64,000 bases of DNA. Origin: Phreatobacter stygius (GTDB taxonomy: Bacteria; Pseudomonadota; Alphaproteobacteria; Rhizobiales; Phreatobacteraceae). The translations under genes were made by a program, and so were the position numbers. The stretch spans positions 1,997,001-2,061,000 of the forward strand of contig NZ_CP039690.1 of the NCBI RefSeq assembly GCF_005144885.1, read 5' to 3'. Below are positions 54,282 through 63,945 of this stretch, in pieces. Within the stretch, counting starts at the first letter, position 1; each line of letters opens with the position of its first letter. A model generated the notes under the pieces. It saw only the letters and a list, made by a program, of their open reading frames with translations. It was not told where the DNA came from and did no database searches.

Positions 54282-56042
54282 TCACGCCGCCTGCGGGGTC
54301 GCGCCGCCATCGGCCGGGGCCCTCCCGGCGTGATCGAGAATGCCCTTGGCGATCTCGCGCTCGCCCATGATTACCACATCGGCGCCAAGCCCGGTCAGGT
54401 GTTCGACCTCGGCATCGGAATGGGCCCGCGCGATCACCCTGATGCCGGGATTGGCGGCCTTGCTCTTGTCGATGATCTGGCCCGCCTCGAAGGCGTTCGG
54501 GATAGCCAGGATGAGCCGGCTCGCGCCGGCGACATTGGCGGCCTTGAGGATGTCGCCGCGTGCGGCATTGCCGGTGATCGTCTCGATCGCCTCGGCATGC
54601 AGCTGCGCCACCAGCTTGTCGGCATCCTCGATGACCAGAAACGGCTGGCCTTGCTGCTTCAGGCCGGCGCCGACCAGGCTGCCGACCCGGCCATAACCGA
54701 CCAGCACGGTATGTCCGGTCAGGGCCGTCGCCTCCGGTAGGTCATCATCGTCATGCGCGGCCGGCACCGCGGCCGGAACAGGCCCGCCGGCCGAGGCCGC
54801 GGCATCCGGCGGGGCGGGTTCCTTGCGGTCGGCCAGCCGCTTCAGCCAGCCGACCGCCGCGAAGGCCAGCGGATTGACCAGGATCGACAGGATGGCGCCG
54901 GCCAGGATCAGGTCGCGCCCGCGTTCCGGCAACAAGGACAACTGAACCCCAAGCTCGGCCAGGATGAACGAGAACTCGCCGATCTGCGCCAGGCTCGCCG
55001 AAATGATCAGCGCGGTCGCCAGCGGATAGCCGAAGGCAAGCACGATCAGGAAGGCCGCGACCGACTTGCCGATCACGATGATGAACAGGGTCGCCATGAC
55101 CGCGCCGGAGTCGTTGATCAGGCTGACCGGCGAGACCAGCATGCCGACCGACACGAAGAACAGCACCGAGAAGGCATCGCGCAGCGGCAGCGATTCCTCC
55201 GCCGCCCGGTGGCTGAGCTGCGACTCGCTCATGATCATGCCGGCGAAAAAGGCACCGAGCGCGAATGACACGCCGAACAGCTTGGCCGCGCCGAAGGCGA
55301 CGCCGAGCGCGATCGACAAGACGGCGAGCCGGAACAATTCGCGCGAGCCGGTATGGGCGACATAGTGGAGGATCCAGGGGATGACCCGCCGTCCGACCAC
55401 CAGCATGAGGCCGACGAAACCAGCGACCTTGACGACGGTCAGCGCAATGGCACCGCCGACGCCGAGGCCGAGATAAGCGACCAGCGGATCGGCCGCGGCC
55501 ATCTGGCTGGTGCCGCCGAGCAGGCCGGAGAGCGCCGGCAGTAGCACCAGCGCCAGCACCATGGCCAGATCCTCGACGATCAGCCAGCCGACCGCGATGC
55601 GGCCGCGCTCGGTGTCGATCAGCCGCCGCTCCTGCATGGCGCGCAACAGCACGACCGTGCTGGCGACCGACAGGGCCAGGCCGAAGACCAGCCCCGCCCC
55701 GAAGCTCCAGCCCAGCGCCCAGGCAAGGCCGGCTCCCATGGCGGTCGCCACCGCGATCTGCACGACGGCCCCCGGCAGCGCGATGGTGCGCACCGACAAC
55801 AGGTCCTTCAGCGAGAAATGCAGCCCGACGCCGAACATCAGCAGGATGACACCCATCTCGGCGAGTTCGGGCGCCAGCTTCTGATCGGCGACGAAGCCAG
55901 GCGTGTGCGGCCCGACCAGGACGCCGGCCAGGAGGTAGCCGACCAGCGGCGGCACCCGGAACCGGTTGGCGATGGCGCCGAAAACGAAGGCCAGTCCGAG
56001 CCCCGCGACAATGGTGGCGATCAGCGGCGTGTCATGATGCAT
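54282..56042 (-). CDS. ybaL: CPA2 cation:proton antiporter with RCK domain (YbaL/KefB-like)
   Basis: A 586-residue membrane protein: about twelve membrane segments over residues 1-385, then a linker and a TrkA-N (RCK) domain with the nucleotide site VLVGYGRVGSLVG near residue 440. The N-terminus MHHDTPLIATIVAGLGLAFVFG matches E. coli YbaL closely, which fixes the start at ATG 56042. It probably exchanges K+ or Na+ for protons. It is divergent from a small XRE regulator that may control it. Confidence 0.92.
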   Translation of the reverse strand: MHHDTPLIATIVAGLGLAFVFGAIANRFRVPPLVGYLLAGVLVGPHTPGFVADQKLAPELAEMGVILLMFGVGLHFSLKDLLSVRTIALPGAVVQIAVATAMGAGLAWALGWSFGAGLVFGLALSVASTVVLLRAMQERRLIDTERGRIAVGWLIVEDLAMVLALVLLPALSGLLGGTSQMAAADPLVAYLGLGVGGAIALTVVKVAGFVGLMLVVGRRVIPWILHYVAHTGSRELFRLAVLSIALGVAFGAAKLFGVSFALGAFFAGMIMSESQLSHRAAEESLPLRDAFSVLFFVSVGMLVSPVSLINDSGAVMATLFIIVIGKSVAAFLIVLAFGYPLATALIISASLAQIGEFSFILAELGVQLSLLPERGRDLILAGAILSILVNPLAFAAVGWLKRLADRKEPAPPDAAASAGGPVPAAVPAAHDDDDLPEATALTGHTVLVGYGRVGSLVGAGLKQQGQPFLVIEDADKLVAQLHAEAIETITGNAARGDILKAANVAGASRLILAIPNAFEAGQIIDKSKAANPGIRVIARAHSDAEVEHLTGLGADVVIMGEREIAKGILDHAGRAPADGGATPQAA

Positions 56043-56093
56043 GGGCTGGGAATGGCCTTTCAAACAATCGGGCGGGTGGAGGGCGCTTGCTCT

Positions 56094-56116
56094 ATTTCAA
56101 CCAATATGGTTGAAAT
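56094..56116. promoter_or_regulatory. Perfect palindrome between the antiporter and XRE genes
   Basis: ATTTCAACC and GGTTGAAAT are exact 9-bp inverted copies around AATAT, 52 bp before the antiporter start and 39 bp before the XRE start. Likely an XRE operator. Confidence 0.7.
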
Positions 56117-56154
56117 TATCCGATCCATGCAAGGCCAACGGTGTTCACGGTCTG

Positions 56155-56397
56155 ATGATTTTGCTGCCTGAACAGTGCCGGGCCGCCCGCGCCCTGCTCG
56201 ACTGGTCCCAGGAACGTCTCGCGGGCCTCGCCGACGTCTCGCGCAGCACCATTCGCGGCTTCGAGGGCGGCCATCACGACCTGCACGCCGCCACCGAAGC
56301 GCAGATCGTCCAGGCCTTCCAGGCCGCCGGAATCTGCCTGCTTCCCGACGGCGAGGACGGTCTCGGCGTCCGGCTCAAGCGGTCCAAGCCTTCTTAG
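56155..56397 (+). CDS. Small XRE-family DNA-binding regulator
   Basis: An 80-residue protein that is nearly all helix-turn-helix: EQCRAARALLDWSQERLAGLADVSRSTIRGFEGGHHD (about residues 5-42), then a short tail ending GVRLKRS. The start at ATG 56155 (MILLPEQC) fits homologous short XRE proteins; the frame open to 56041 runs through the palindrome. Divergent from the antiporter and probably a local repressor. Followed by the Mn transporter gene. Confidence 0.85.
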   Translation: MILLPEQCRAARALLDWSQERLAGLADVSRSTIRGFEGGHHDLHAATEAQIVQAFQAAGICLLPDGEDGLGVRLKRSKPS

Positions 56398-56501
56398 GAC
56401 AAACCCGATGCCCGGGGATGACGGCCGCCCTTGGCGACTGCGCCACGGCCGCGCCGATCGGCCGTCGGCACCGGCCATGACCGAGGCGCGCGGGAGGCTT
56501 G

Positions 56502-56518
56502 TTGCAAATGATTTGCAA
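56502..56518. promoter_or_regulatory. Mur/Fur-type box upstream of mntH
   Basis: TTGCAAA-TGA-TTTGCAA is a perfect 17-bp palindrome 59 bp before the mntH start. It resembles the manganese-responsive (Mur) sites known upstream of Mn uptake genes in rhizobia. Confidence 0.65.
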
Positions 56519-56576
56519 AAACCTTGACGCCATCCGGCGGCCATGGGACCACAAGCAGCCATGAAAGATCACGACC

Positions 56577-57941
56577 TTGGATGACCGACTGACCGTAGCC
56601 CGCACGAAGGACTGCGACGCTGCTCCGGAAGGCTGGCGGCGGGCGCGCGGCGGACCATCGCTGGTCGAAGTGTTCCGCACGATCCGTGTTCCGACGAAGG
56701 GCACGCCCTGGCGCAAGTTTGTTGCCTTTCTCGGTCCCGGCTACCTCGTCGCGGTCGGTTACATGGACCCGGGCAACTGGGCGACCTCGCTCGCCGGCGG
56801 CTCCAAGTTCGGCTACGCGCTGCTGTTCGTCGCCCTGCTCTCCAACATCATGGCGATCATCCTGCAGTCGCTTTGCGCCCGGCTTGCCATTGCGACCGGG
56901 CGCGATCTCGCCCAGGCCTGCCGCGACGCCTATCCGCGCTGGACCGCCTGGCCGCTCTGGGTGCTGGCCGAGGTCGCGGTCATCGCCACCGACCTCGCCG
57001 AGGTGATCGGCACCGCCATTGGCCTCAACCTCCTGTTCGGCATCCCCTTGGAAATCGGCGTGGTCATCACCGCGCTCGACGTGTTCCTGATCCTCTGGCT
57101 GCAGACCAAGGGTTTCCGCTGGATCGAGGCCTTCATCATCACGCTGATCGGCGTCATCGCGCTCTGCTTCCTGGTCCAGATCGCCATGGCCAATCCCGAC
57201 TGGAGCGAGGTGATCAAGGGCTTCGCGCCGACCACCCGGATCGTCACCAATCCCGACATGCTCTATCTGGCGCTCGGCATTATCGGCGCGACCGTCATGC
57301 CGCATAATCTCTATCTGCACTCGTCCATCGTGCAGACGCGCGCCTTTGGCGAAGGCGTCCCGGAAAAACGCGAAGCGCTGAAATATGCGACGCTGGATTC
57401 GACCTTCGCGCTGATGTTCGCGCTGACCATCAATGCCTCATTGCTGATCCTGGCGGCCGCCGCGTTCAACAAGACGGGCAATACCGGCGTCGAGGAATTG
57501 CAGCAGGCCCATTCCCTGCTCACCCCGCTGCTCGGCTCGGCGATCGCGCCAAGCCTGTTCGGCATCGCGCTCCTGTGCTGCGGCCTGAACTCGACGGTGA
57601 CCGCCACCATGGCCGGCCAGATCATCATGGAAGGCTTCATCGACATCCGCATCGCGGCCTGGCTCAGGCGCCTGGTCACCCGCTCGATCGCCATCGTGCC
57701 GGCGATCGTCGTGACCATCCTCTATGGCGAAGGCCAGACCGCCAAGCTCCTGATCCTCAGCCAGGTCATCCTGTCGCTGCAATTGCCCTTCGCCATCGTG
57801 CCGCTGATCCATCTCAGCGCGTCGCGCCGGCGGATGGGCGAGCTGGTCTCGCCCCGCTGGCTGACCGCGATCGCGGTGCTGATCGCGGTGACCCTGATCG
57901 TGCTGAACATCAAGATCATCATCGATTTCGCCACCGGCTGA
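56577..57941 (+). CDS. mntH: Nramp-family Mn(II)/H+ symporter MntH
   Basis: A 454-residue transporter of eleven to twelve membrane segments. TM1 has the metal motif DPGNWAT (D64-T70), TM6 has [15 protein letters not shown], and the family transport signature is intact. The only in-frame start giving a normal N-terminus is TTG 56577. A seven-codon frame (56561-56584) overlaps it in another phase. Manganese control is likely through the palindrome upstream. Confidence 0.93.
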   Translation: MDDRLTVARTKDCDAAPEGWRRARGGPSLVEVFRTIRVPTKGTPWRKFVAFLGPGYLVAVGYMDPGNWATSLAGGSKFGYALLFVALLSNIMAIILQSLCARLAIATGRDLAQACRDAYPRWTAWPLWVLAEVAVIATDLAEVIGTAIGLNLLFGIPLEIGVVITALDVFLILWLQTKGFRWIEAFIITLIGVIALCFLVQIAMANPDWSEVIKGFAPTTRIVTNPDMLYLALGIIGATVMPHNLYLHSSIVQTRAFGEGVPEKREALKYATLDSTFALMFALTINASLLILAAAAFNKTGNTGVEELQQAHSLLTPLLGSAIAPSLFGIALLCCGLNSTVTATMAGQIIMEGFIDIRIAAWLRRLVTRSIAIVPAIVVTILYGEGQTAKLLILSQVILSLQLPFAIVPLIHLSASRRRMGELVSPRWLTAIAVLIAVTLIVLNIKIIIDFATG

Positions 57942-57986
57942 GGCGGGCGGCTGTCACGCTGGCGGCTTCCGGCCCCCAGCGGCCGG

Positions 57987-58412
57987 TCACGGTCCGCTGG
58001 CCTGGACGAGATAGCTGGTCCGGGCCTCGGTCACCGCGGCCAGGCAATTGATGGCATAAAGCGTTGCCGCCGTTCCGCCGCGCAGCCGGTCCTGTTCCCA
58101 GGCGCAGGTGGCATCACGATAGGCGAGCCAGACCCGCTGGGCGCCAAGCAGCAGATCGCGATTCTGGGTGTCGCCCGCAAGCTCCCGATAGACCCGGTTG
58201 AGTTCGGCATCGGCGCTCCTGAAGCGCGCCACCGCGCAGAGCTCCAGGTCGATGCGGTTGCCGCTGTCGCAATTGGCCGGCTTGGCCTGGGCCGGCTGCG
58301 CCAGGATGCGATCGGCCAGTCCCTTCTGCTGGGCGGCGAGCGGCGGGATCGCCGTCATCATGGCCAGCAGGACAGCGATCGTGAGGCCGGTCGGGTGATG
58401 GCGTCGGTGCAT
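57987..58412 (-). CDS. Exported LprI-domain (DUF1311) protein
   Basis: A 141-residue secreted protein with a signal peptide (about 1-27) and an LprI-type domain. Cysteines at CDSGNRIDLELC and later DATCAWEQ plus AINC, with GAQRVWLAYRDATC, match the pattern. LprI of mycobacteria inhibits lysozyme; others are of unknown role. It is divergent from the exported protein gene at 58535. Confidence 0.82.
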   Translation of the reverse strand: MHRRHHPTGLTIAVLLAMMTAIPPLAAQQKGLADRILAQPAQAKPANCDSGNRIDLELCAVARFRSADAELNRVYRELAGDTQNRDLLLGAQRVWLAYRDATCAWEQDRLRGGTAATLYAINCLAAVTEARTSYLVQASGP

Positions 58413-58534
58413 GCGGTCTCCTGTTCTCCCGTAAGGCCAAATCTACCAGCCGAGGCCAGCCGCCGATAGCATTGCCCGGCTCGCCGGATCGGCTAGGGTC
58501 GAGCGCACAAAGCGCGATTCCCCAGCAGACTGCC

Positions 58535-58957
58535 ATGCCGCCGCATCGTCTCCGCAGCCTCATCATTGCCGCCCTGTCGCTGGTGGCCATCGGTCTTGCC
58601 GGCGCACCGGCCCGGGCCCAGAGCCAGGGCACCTATCGGCTGGACATGCTGACAGCGGGCCAGAAGGACCAGCTGTTCCAGCGGGTCGACCGTTACGCCC
58701 TGGTCGAGAGCTTCCTCACCGCCTGCGGCCGGCCACCGGCCCTGGAGCTCAGGGTCCGCCGGATCGTGCGGGGCTGCGTCGCGCCGAATTCGCTCGAGGT
58801 CGTCGCTGCCCATTTCCGCCGGTCGCTCGCTGCCCGCTCGGCCGCCCGGTGGAACTGCGAGACCGACGAGGCGCGCCGGATGATCGCCCGGTCGGAACAG
58901 ACGCTGCGGCTCGCCTTCGACGATCTGGCGCGTGCCTGCAGCCGGCCGGAGAGCTGA
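58535..58957 (+). CDS. Exported protein of unknown function
   Basis: A 140-residue protein with a signal peptide (about 1-28, cleavage after ARAQ). The mature part has four cysteines (CGRPP, RGCVAP, WNCETD, RACSRP), perhaps two disulfides, and is helical. ATG 58535 is chosen since the signal peptide begins there. No family is recognised. Its stop codon lies inside the loop of the terminator. Confidence 0.65.
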   Translation: MPPHRLRSLIIAALSLVAIGLAGAPARAQSQGTYRLDMLTAGQKDQLFQRVDRYALVESFLTACGRPPALELRVRRIVRGCVAPNSLEVVAAHFRRSLAARSAARWNCETDEARRMIARSEQTLRLAFDDLARACSRPES

Positions 58958-58983
58958 GATCGGCGCGCTCCGGCCGGCTTTTT
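58941..58983 (+). terminator. Terminator overlapping the end of the preceding gene
   Basis: GCCGGCCGGAG (58941-58951) pairs with CTCCGGCCGGC (58968-58978) and TTTTT follows. The left arm is coding and the stop codon is in the loop. Confidence 0.85.
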
Positions 58984-58984
58984 C

Positions 58985-59013
58985 TTGACTCACCGGCCCT
59001 TTGGCTCTATCCG
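58985..59013 (+). promoter_or_regulatory. Putative promoter of the ffh-rplS operon
   Basis: TTGACT and TATCCG are 17 bp apart, directly after the terminator, leaving a leader of about 155 bases before ffh. Confidence 0.5.
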
Positions 59014-59177
59014 CCCAACCACTCTCGTTCATCCGAGACCTGCCTTCGCCGACCGGGACCCTGATCCCGGAGGTTCCCGCCCGACAGCGCTGAGCGCCCT
59101 CGGGCGTGTTCGGCGTTGCGGTTTGCGACGGACGTGACCATTTCCGGGCGATCCCGGTGATGAACTTTGGAGCGACC

Positions 59178-60725
59178 ATGTTCGAAGGCCTGTCGACGCG
59201 ACTGTCCGGCATCCTCGATCGTCTCAAAGGGCGCGGCGCGCTGAGCGAAGCCGATGTCCAGGAGGCGATGCGCGAGGTGCGCCGCGCGCTGCTCGAAGCC
59301 GACGTGGCGCTGGAAGTCGTCCGCTCCTTCACCGACAAGGTGCGCGACCGCGCCGTCGGTGCCGAGGTGCTGAAATCGGTCACGCCCGGCCAGATGGTCG
59401 TCAAGATCGTCCACGACACGCTGGTCGACACGCTCGGCACCGATGGCGTCGCCATCGACCTCGTCGCCGTGCCGCCGGTGCCGATCATGATGGTCGGCCT
59501 GCAGGGCTCGGGCAAGACCACCACCACCGCCAAGATCGCCAAGCGCCTCTTCGAAAAGCAGAAGAAAAAGGTGCTGATGGCCTCGCTCGACACCCGTCGA
59601 CCGGCGGCCATGGAACAGCTTGCCAGCCTCGGCAAGCAGATCGGCGTCGATACCCTGCCGATCGTCACGGGCCAGTCGCCGGTCCAGATCGCCCGGCGCG
59701 CCATCGAGGCCGGCAGGCTCGGCGGTTACGACGTGGTGATGCTCGACACCGCCGGCCGCACCCATGTCGACGAAGCCATGATGATGGAGGTCGCCGAGGT
59801 CGAGCGCGCCGCCAAGCCGCATGAGACGCTGCTGGTGGTCGACAGCCTGACCGGCCAGGACGCGGTCAATGTCGCGCGCTCCTTCACCGGCCGGGTCAAT
59901 GTGACCGGCGTCGTGTTGACCCGCGTCGACGGCGATGGCCGCGGCGGCGCCGCCTTGTCCATGCGTGCGGTCACCGGCAAGCCGATCAAGCTGCTCGGCA
60001 CCGGCGAAAAGATGGACGGGCTGGAGGATTTCCACCCCTCGCGCGTGGCCAACCGCATCCTCGGCATGGGCGACATCGTTTCGCTGGTCGAGAAAGCCGC
60101 TGAAAGCATCGATGCCGAACAGGGCATGGCCATTGCCCGCAAGATGCAGCAGGGCAAGTTCGATCTCGACGATCTCGGCCAGCAGCTCGACCAGATGCTG
60201 AAGATCGGCGGCATGCAGGGCCTGATGGGCATGTTGCCCGGCATGAAACAGGCCAAGCAGCAGCTCGCCAGCGCCAATATGGATGACAAGGTCATCAAGC
60301 GTCAGCGCGCGGTCATCCAGGCGATGACCCGCTGGGAGCGGCGCAATCCGAAAGAAATCGACGGCAAGCGCCGCCGCCGCATCGCCAAGGGCTCGGGCAC
60401 CTCGCCGGAAGAGGTCAACAAGCTGCTGAAGATGCATCGCGGCATGGCCGACATGATGAAGTCCATGGGCGGCGCCCAGGGCAAGCGTGGCCCGATGGCC
60501 GGCCTTGCCAACATGTTCGGGCTGGGTGGCGGCGGCGGCATGCCGCAGCCGACCCCGGAAATGCTCGCCGACATGGCCAAGAAACTGCCCGGCGGCATGC
60601 CGGGCGGCCTGCCCGACAAGATGCCAACCCTGCCATCAGGCGGCGGCCTGCCTCCGGGTTTCCCGGGGTTCGGCGGCAAGCTTCCGGGGCTTCCCGGTTT
60701 TCCCTTCGGCGGCAAGAAGAAATGA
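59178..60725 (+). CDS. ffh: Signal recognition particle protein Ffh
   Basis: A 515-residue SRP GTPase that brings membrane-protein-synthesising ribosomes to FtsY. The N domain is followed by the G domain with GLQGSGKTT (107-115), [16 protein letters not shown] and [12 protein letters not shown]. The M domain has methionine-rich helices ([13 protein letters not shown]) and [15 protein letters not shown] for 4.5S RNA binding. The tail (about 440-515) is an unusually long Gly/Pro/Met-rich segment. ATG 59178 (MFEGLSTRL) is the family start. Confidence 0.98.
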   Translation: MFEGLSTRLSGILDRLKGRGALSEADVQEAMREVRRALLEADVALEVVRSFTDKVRDRAVGAEVLKSVTPGQMVVKIVHDTLVDTLGTDGVAIDLVAVPPVPIMMVGLQGSGKTTTTAKIAKRLFEKQKKKVLMASLDTRRPAAMEQLASLGKQIGVDTLPIVTGQSPVQIARRAIEAGRLGGYDVVMLDTAGRTHVDEAMMMEVAEVERAAKPHETLLVVDSLTGQDAVNVARSFTGRVNVTGVVLTRVDGDGRGGAALSMRAVTGKPIKLLGTGEKMDGLEDFHPSRVANRILGMGDIVSLVEKAAESIDAEQGMAIARKMQQGKFDLDDLGQQLDQMLKIGGMQGLMGMLPGMKQAKQQLASANMDDKVIKRQRAVIQAMTRWERRNPKEIDGKRRRRIAKGSGTSPEEVNKLLKMHRGMADMMKSMGGAQGKRGPMAGLANMFGLGGGGGMPQPTPEMLADMAKKLPGGMPGGLPDKMPTLPSGGGLPPGFPGFGGKLPGLPGFPFGGKKK

Positions 60726-60789
60726 GCCGCCGGACCCACGACATCGCATTCACCTGACATCACGAACGACAGTTACAAGGAGACACCCC

Positions 60790-61149
60790 ATGTCGCTCAA
60801 GATCCGCCTCGCCCGTCGCGGCACCAAGAAGCGCCCGTTCTACCAGATCGTCGTCGCCGACTCGCGCTCGCCGCGCGACGGCCGCTTCATCGAGAAGCTC
60901 GGCACCTACAATCCGATCCTCGACAAGGACAAGAAGCGTTACGAGATCAATCTCGAGGCCGCCAAGGCCTGGCTTGCCAAGGGCGCGACCCCGACCGATC
61001 GCGTCGCCCGCTTCTTCGATGCCGAAGGCCTGATGAAGCGCGAAGCCCGCAGCAATCCGGAGAAGGCCAAGCCCGGCAAGAAGGCCGAGGAGCGCGCCGC
61101 GTCGCGCGCCGCCAAGACCGCCGCAGCCGAAGCCCCGGCCGAGGGCTGA
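60790..61149 (+). CDS. rpsP: 30S ribosomal protein S16
   Basis: A 119-residue S16. The core [21 protein letters not shown] and [13 protein letters not shown] is standard; the lysine/alanine-rich C-terminal extension is common in alphaproteobacteria. AAGGAGA precedes ATG 60790. Second gene of the ffh operon. The longer frame from 60487 is a shadow of ffh. Confidence 0.98.
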   Translation: MSLKIRLARRGTKKRPFYQIVVADSRSPRDGRFIEKLGTYNPILDKDKKRYEINLEAAKAWLAKGATPTDRVARFFDAEGLMKREARSNPEKAKPGKKAEERAASRAAKTAAAEAPAEG

Positions 61150-61211
61150 GCCTGATCCGGCCGTGGGCGCCCCCGGCGCCTCGCCACGGCCGGCCAGGAC
61201 ACATCAATCGC

Positions 61212-61303
61212 CCACCTCCCCTGACCGGGAGGTGGCGGGCAAGACCCTTCGCCGGACCGCCGGCTCGGCCAGGGCCATGCCGGCGGCAACGGCCGGCATG
61301 GCC
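61212..61303 (+). promoter_or_regulatory. Two stable stem-loops in the rpsP-rimM spacer
   Basis: CCACCTCCC/GGGAGGTGG (61212-61220 with 61227-61235) and GGCCATGCCGGC/GCCGGCATGGCC (61273-61284 with 61292-61303) form perfect stems. The second ends 21 bases before the rimM start, close to its ribosome binding site. Neither has a T-run, so lowered rimM translation or RNA processing is more likely than termination. Confidence 0.6.
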
Positions 61304-61324
61304 AGATTCCTGGAGAGAGGCATC

Positions 61325-61849
61325 ATGCCCTCCGATCTCGTCCTCGTCGCGAAATTCGGTGCCGCCCACGGCATCAAGGGCGAGGTGCGTCTGAAGTCCT
61401 ACACCCAGGACCCGACCGCCATCCTCGGCTATTCGCCGCTGACCACCCGTGACGGCCGGACCTTCACGCTCGAAACGGTGCGCCCGGCCGGCGAAGTGCT
61501 GGTCGCGCGGGTCACGGAGCTGAGGGATCGCAATGCCGCCGAGGCGGTCACCAATCTCGACCTGCTGGTGCCGCGCGAGCGGCTCGCCGGACCGATGGAC
61601 GAGGATGAATTCCTGCATTCCGACCTGATCGGCCTGACCGCCGTGACCACTGCCGGCGAGACCATCGGCACGGTCACCGCGGTGTTCGATTTCGGCGCCG
61701 GCGACATCATCGACGTGGCGCGCCGTGGCCGCAAGGCCGTGATGATCCCGTTCACCAAGGCGGTGGTGCCCTCCGTCGACATTGCCGGCGGCAAGCTGGT
61801 CGTCGATCCGCCGCCGGGCCTGCTCGAGGACGAGGAGGAGCCGCAATGA
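61325..61849 (+). CDS. rimM: Ribosome maturation factor RimM
   Basis: A 174-residue 16S processing factor that binds S19 and helps 30S head assembly. [22 protein letters not shown] opens the RimM domain, and the PRC-barrel follows ([50 protein letters not shown]). GGAGAGAGG precedes ATG 61325. The end overlaps the HAD gene by 4 bp. Confidence 0.97.
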   Translation: MPSDLVLVAKFGAAHGIKGEVRLKSYTQDPTAILGYSPLTTRDGRTFTLETVRPAGEVLVARVTELRDRNAAEAVTNLDLLVPRERLAGPMDEDEFLHSDLIGLTAVTTAGETIGTVTAVFDFGAGDIIDVARRGRKAVMIPFTKAVVPSVDIAGGKLVVDPPPGLLEDEEEPQ

Positions 61850-62511
61850 GCGATCCGGTCCGCGCGCTGATCTTCGACATGGACGGCACCATTGTCGACA
61901 ACATGCGCTTTCACGACGACGCCTGGGAAATCTTTCACCGGCGCCACGGCCTGCCCTTCGACCGCGACCAGCATTTCGTCCAGACCGCCGGCCGTTCGCT
62001 GCCCGAGATCTTCGCGGGCCTTTTCCCCGGGCTCACCGAAGAGCGCCGCGCGGCGCTGGCCGAGGAGAAGGAAGAGCTCTACCGCGCCGCCTACAAACCC
62101 CATGCCCAACCGCTGGCCGGCCTGACCGCGCTGCTCGACGCCGCCGACGCGCTCCACCTGCCTTCGGCGGTCGCCACTGCCGCGCCACCCGACAATATCG
62201 CCGTGGTGCTCGATACGCTCGACCTCAGGCGCCGGTTCAAGGCCATCGCCTCGCCCGCCATGGGGCTGCGCGGCAAGCCCAATCCCGACATCTTCCTGAA
62301 GAGCGCCGAGCTGCTCGGCGTGCCGCCCGAAAGCTGCCTGGTGTTCGAGGATGCGCCGCTCGGCGTCGAGGCCGCCCGGCGCGCCGGCATGCGGGCGGTG
62401 GCGGTCACCACCATGCTGGCGCCGGAAGCCTTCGCCGAATTTCCCAACCGGATCGCCACGATCACCGATTTCACCGGTTTCGACCTTCAAGGCCTGACGG
62501 TACCCGCCTGA
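61846..62511 (+). CDS. HAD-superfamily phosphatase between rimM and trmD
   Basis: A 221-residue HAD hydrolase of the beta-phosphoglucomutase/CbbY-like group. The nucleophile motif is DMDGTIVDN (D11, D13), motif II lies around SAVATAAPP, and motif III/IV is [15 protein letters not shown] and [17 protein letters not shown]. It overlaps rimM by 4 bp (ATGA) and trmD by one base, so it is fully embedded in the ribosomal operon. The substrate is not known. Confidence 0.93.
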   Translation: MSDPVRALIFDMDGTIVDNMRFHDDAWEIFHRRHGLPFDRDQHFVQTAGRSLPEIFAGLFPGLTEERRAALAEEKEELYRAAYKPHAQPLAGLTALLDAADALHLPSAVATAAPPDNIAVVLDTLDLRRRFKAIASPAMGLRGKPNPDIFLKSAELLGVPPESCLVFEDAPLGVEAARRAGMRAVAVTTMLAPEAFAEFPNRIATITDFTGFDLQGLTVPA

Positions 62512-63206
62512 TGTTCCGCGCGACCGTTCTCACCCTCTATCCGGAGATGTTCCCGGGACCGCTGGGGGCAAGCCTCGCCGGCAAAGCCATGGGCGAGGCC
62601 TGGTCGCTCGACACCGTGTTCATTCGCGATTTCACCCGGGACCGCCACCGCACCGCCGACGACACGCCGGCCGGCGGCGGACCGGGCATGGTGATGAAGG
62701 CCGATGTGCTGGCGCGCGCCATCGACGCCGCCTCGCCATCGGACGATCCGCGCCCGCGCCTGCTGATGTCGCCGCGCGGCCGGCCTTTGACCCAAGGCCG
62801 TGTCCGCGAGCTCGCCGCCGGCCCGGGTGCGATGATCCTCTGTGGCCGGTTCGAAGGGGTCGACGAACGCATCATCGAAGCCCGCGGTCTCGAAGAGGTA
62901 TCGGTCGGCGATTATGTGCTGTCAGGCGGCGAGATCGCCGCGCTGGTCTTGCTCGATGCGGTGGTGCGGCTTCTGCCGGGCGTCATGGGCCACGACCAGT
63001 CCGGCACGGAGGAGAGCTTCGAGGCCGGCCTGCTCGAATACCCCCATTACACCCGGCCGCAGCTGTTCGAAGGCCGGGAGATCCCCGCCATTCTGACCTC
63101 CGGCGACCACGGCAAGATCGCCAAATGGCGGCGCGCCGAAGCCGAACGGATCACCCGCGAGCGGCGACCGGATCTTTGGTCGGCGATTTCAGCCAAGAAG
63201 GGGTGA
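62511..63206 (+). CDS. trmD: tRNA (guanine-N1)-methyltransferase TrmD
   Basis: A 231-residue SPOUT methylase making m1G37. The trefoil knot reads [14 protein letters not shown] and [31 protein letters not shown]-like [14 protein letters not shown] and the C-terminal YPHYTRP are standard. ATG 62511 shares a base with the HAD stop codon. The frame open to 61782 is a shadow. Confidence 0.98.
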   Translation: MFRATVLTLYPEMFPGPLGASLAGKAMGEAWSLDTVFIRDFTRDRHRTADDTPAGGGPGMVMKADVLARAIDAASPSDDPRPRLLMSPRGRPLTQGRVRELAAGPGAMILCGRFEGVDERIIEARGLEEVSVGDYVLSGGEIAALVLLDAVVRLLPGVMGHDQSGTEESFEAGLLEYPHYTRPQLFEGREIPAILTSGDHGKIAKWRRAEAERITRERRPDLWSAISAKKG

Positions 63207-63358
63207 CAACTACGCCATTTTGGCGTATCGAGCCGCCTCCGATGGCACCAGGGGTGAAAGCCCCTCAGCCGAGGAACAACCGGGCGCTCGCGCCCACCCT
63301 TCGAATCAAGACCAAAAACATGCCGGACCGCTGTCGGCCGGCCACAAGGACGAGACCC
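63207..63358 (+). promoter_or_regulatory. Structured leader between trmD and rplS
   Basis: Three small stems occur: TACGCC-ATTTT-GGCGTA (63212-63228), AGGGG/CCCCT around TGAAAG (63250-63265) and GGGCG-CTCG-CGCCC (63282-63295). The region could set rplS expression apart from trmD. Confidence 0.5.
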
Positions 63359-63742
63359 ATGAATCTGATCCAGACCATCGAGGCCGAAGAGGCCGTTCGC
63401 GTTCTCGGCGAGAAGACCATCCCGACCTTCGCTCCCGGCGACACCGTGATCGTCAACGTGAAGGTTCGCGAAGGCGACCGCAGCCGCGTCCAGGCCTATG
63501 AAGGCGTGTGCATCGCGCGTTCCGGCGGCGGCCTGATGGAGAGCTTCACCGTTCGCAAGATTTCTTATGGCGAGGGCGTCGAGCGCGTCTTCCCGGTCTA
63601 TTCGCCGTCGATCGACTCGATCAAGGTGGTGCGCCGCGGCAAGGTCCGTCGCGCCAAGCTTTATTACCTGCGTGATCGTCGCGGCAAGTCGGCCCGTATC
63701 GCCGAGCGCGCCGACAACAAGCCGAACGCCAAGGCCAAGTGA
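63359..63742 (+). CDS. rplS: 50S ribosomal protein L19
   Basis: A 127-residue L19: [31 protein letters not shown] and [42 protein letters not shown] are conserved. ATG 63359 gives the standard start MNLIQTIE. Last gene of the operon; a strong terminator follows. Confidence 0.98.
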   Translation: MNLIQTIEAEEAVRVLGEKTIPTFAPGDTVIVNVKVREGDRSRVQAYEGVCIARSGGGLMESFTVRKISYGEGVERVFPVYSPSIDSIKVVRRGKVRRAKLYYLRDRRGKSARIAERADNKPNAKAK

Positions 63743-63795
63743 TCGCCAAGGCAGTGATCGCCGTTTCGGCGACCGGCATTTGCTGAGAATTTCGA

Positions 63796-63818
63796 CGGGG
63801 CCTTCGGGCCCCGTTTTT
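63796..63818 (+). terminator. Rho-independent terminator of the ffh-rplS operon
   Basis: CGGGGCC-TTCG-GGCCCCG (63796-63813) with a UUCG tetraloop, followed by TTTTT. Confidence 0.93.
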
Positions 63819-63945
63819 ATTGGCCGGCAAGGCATCGACCGGGATGACGGTCCAGACGCGGCTGCACCGTCGCATTTCAGAAATTAGTTATCGCAAAACA
63901 ATAATTAAATATGCTAAGGCAATGCCTCCATAACGGAGAGCATTG

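Noticed and set aside
56561-56584. Seven-codon leader peptide MKDHDLG before mntH
   Set aside because: Too short to support as a gene, and no clear ribosome binding site. It is kept only as an observation on the mntH start.
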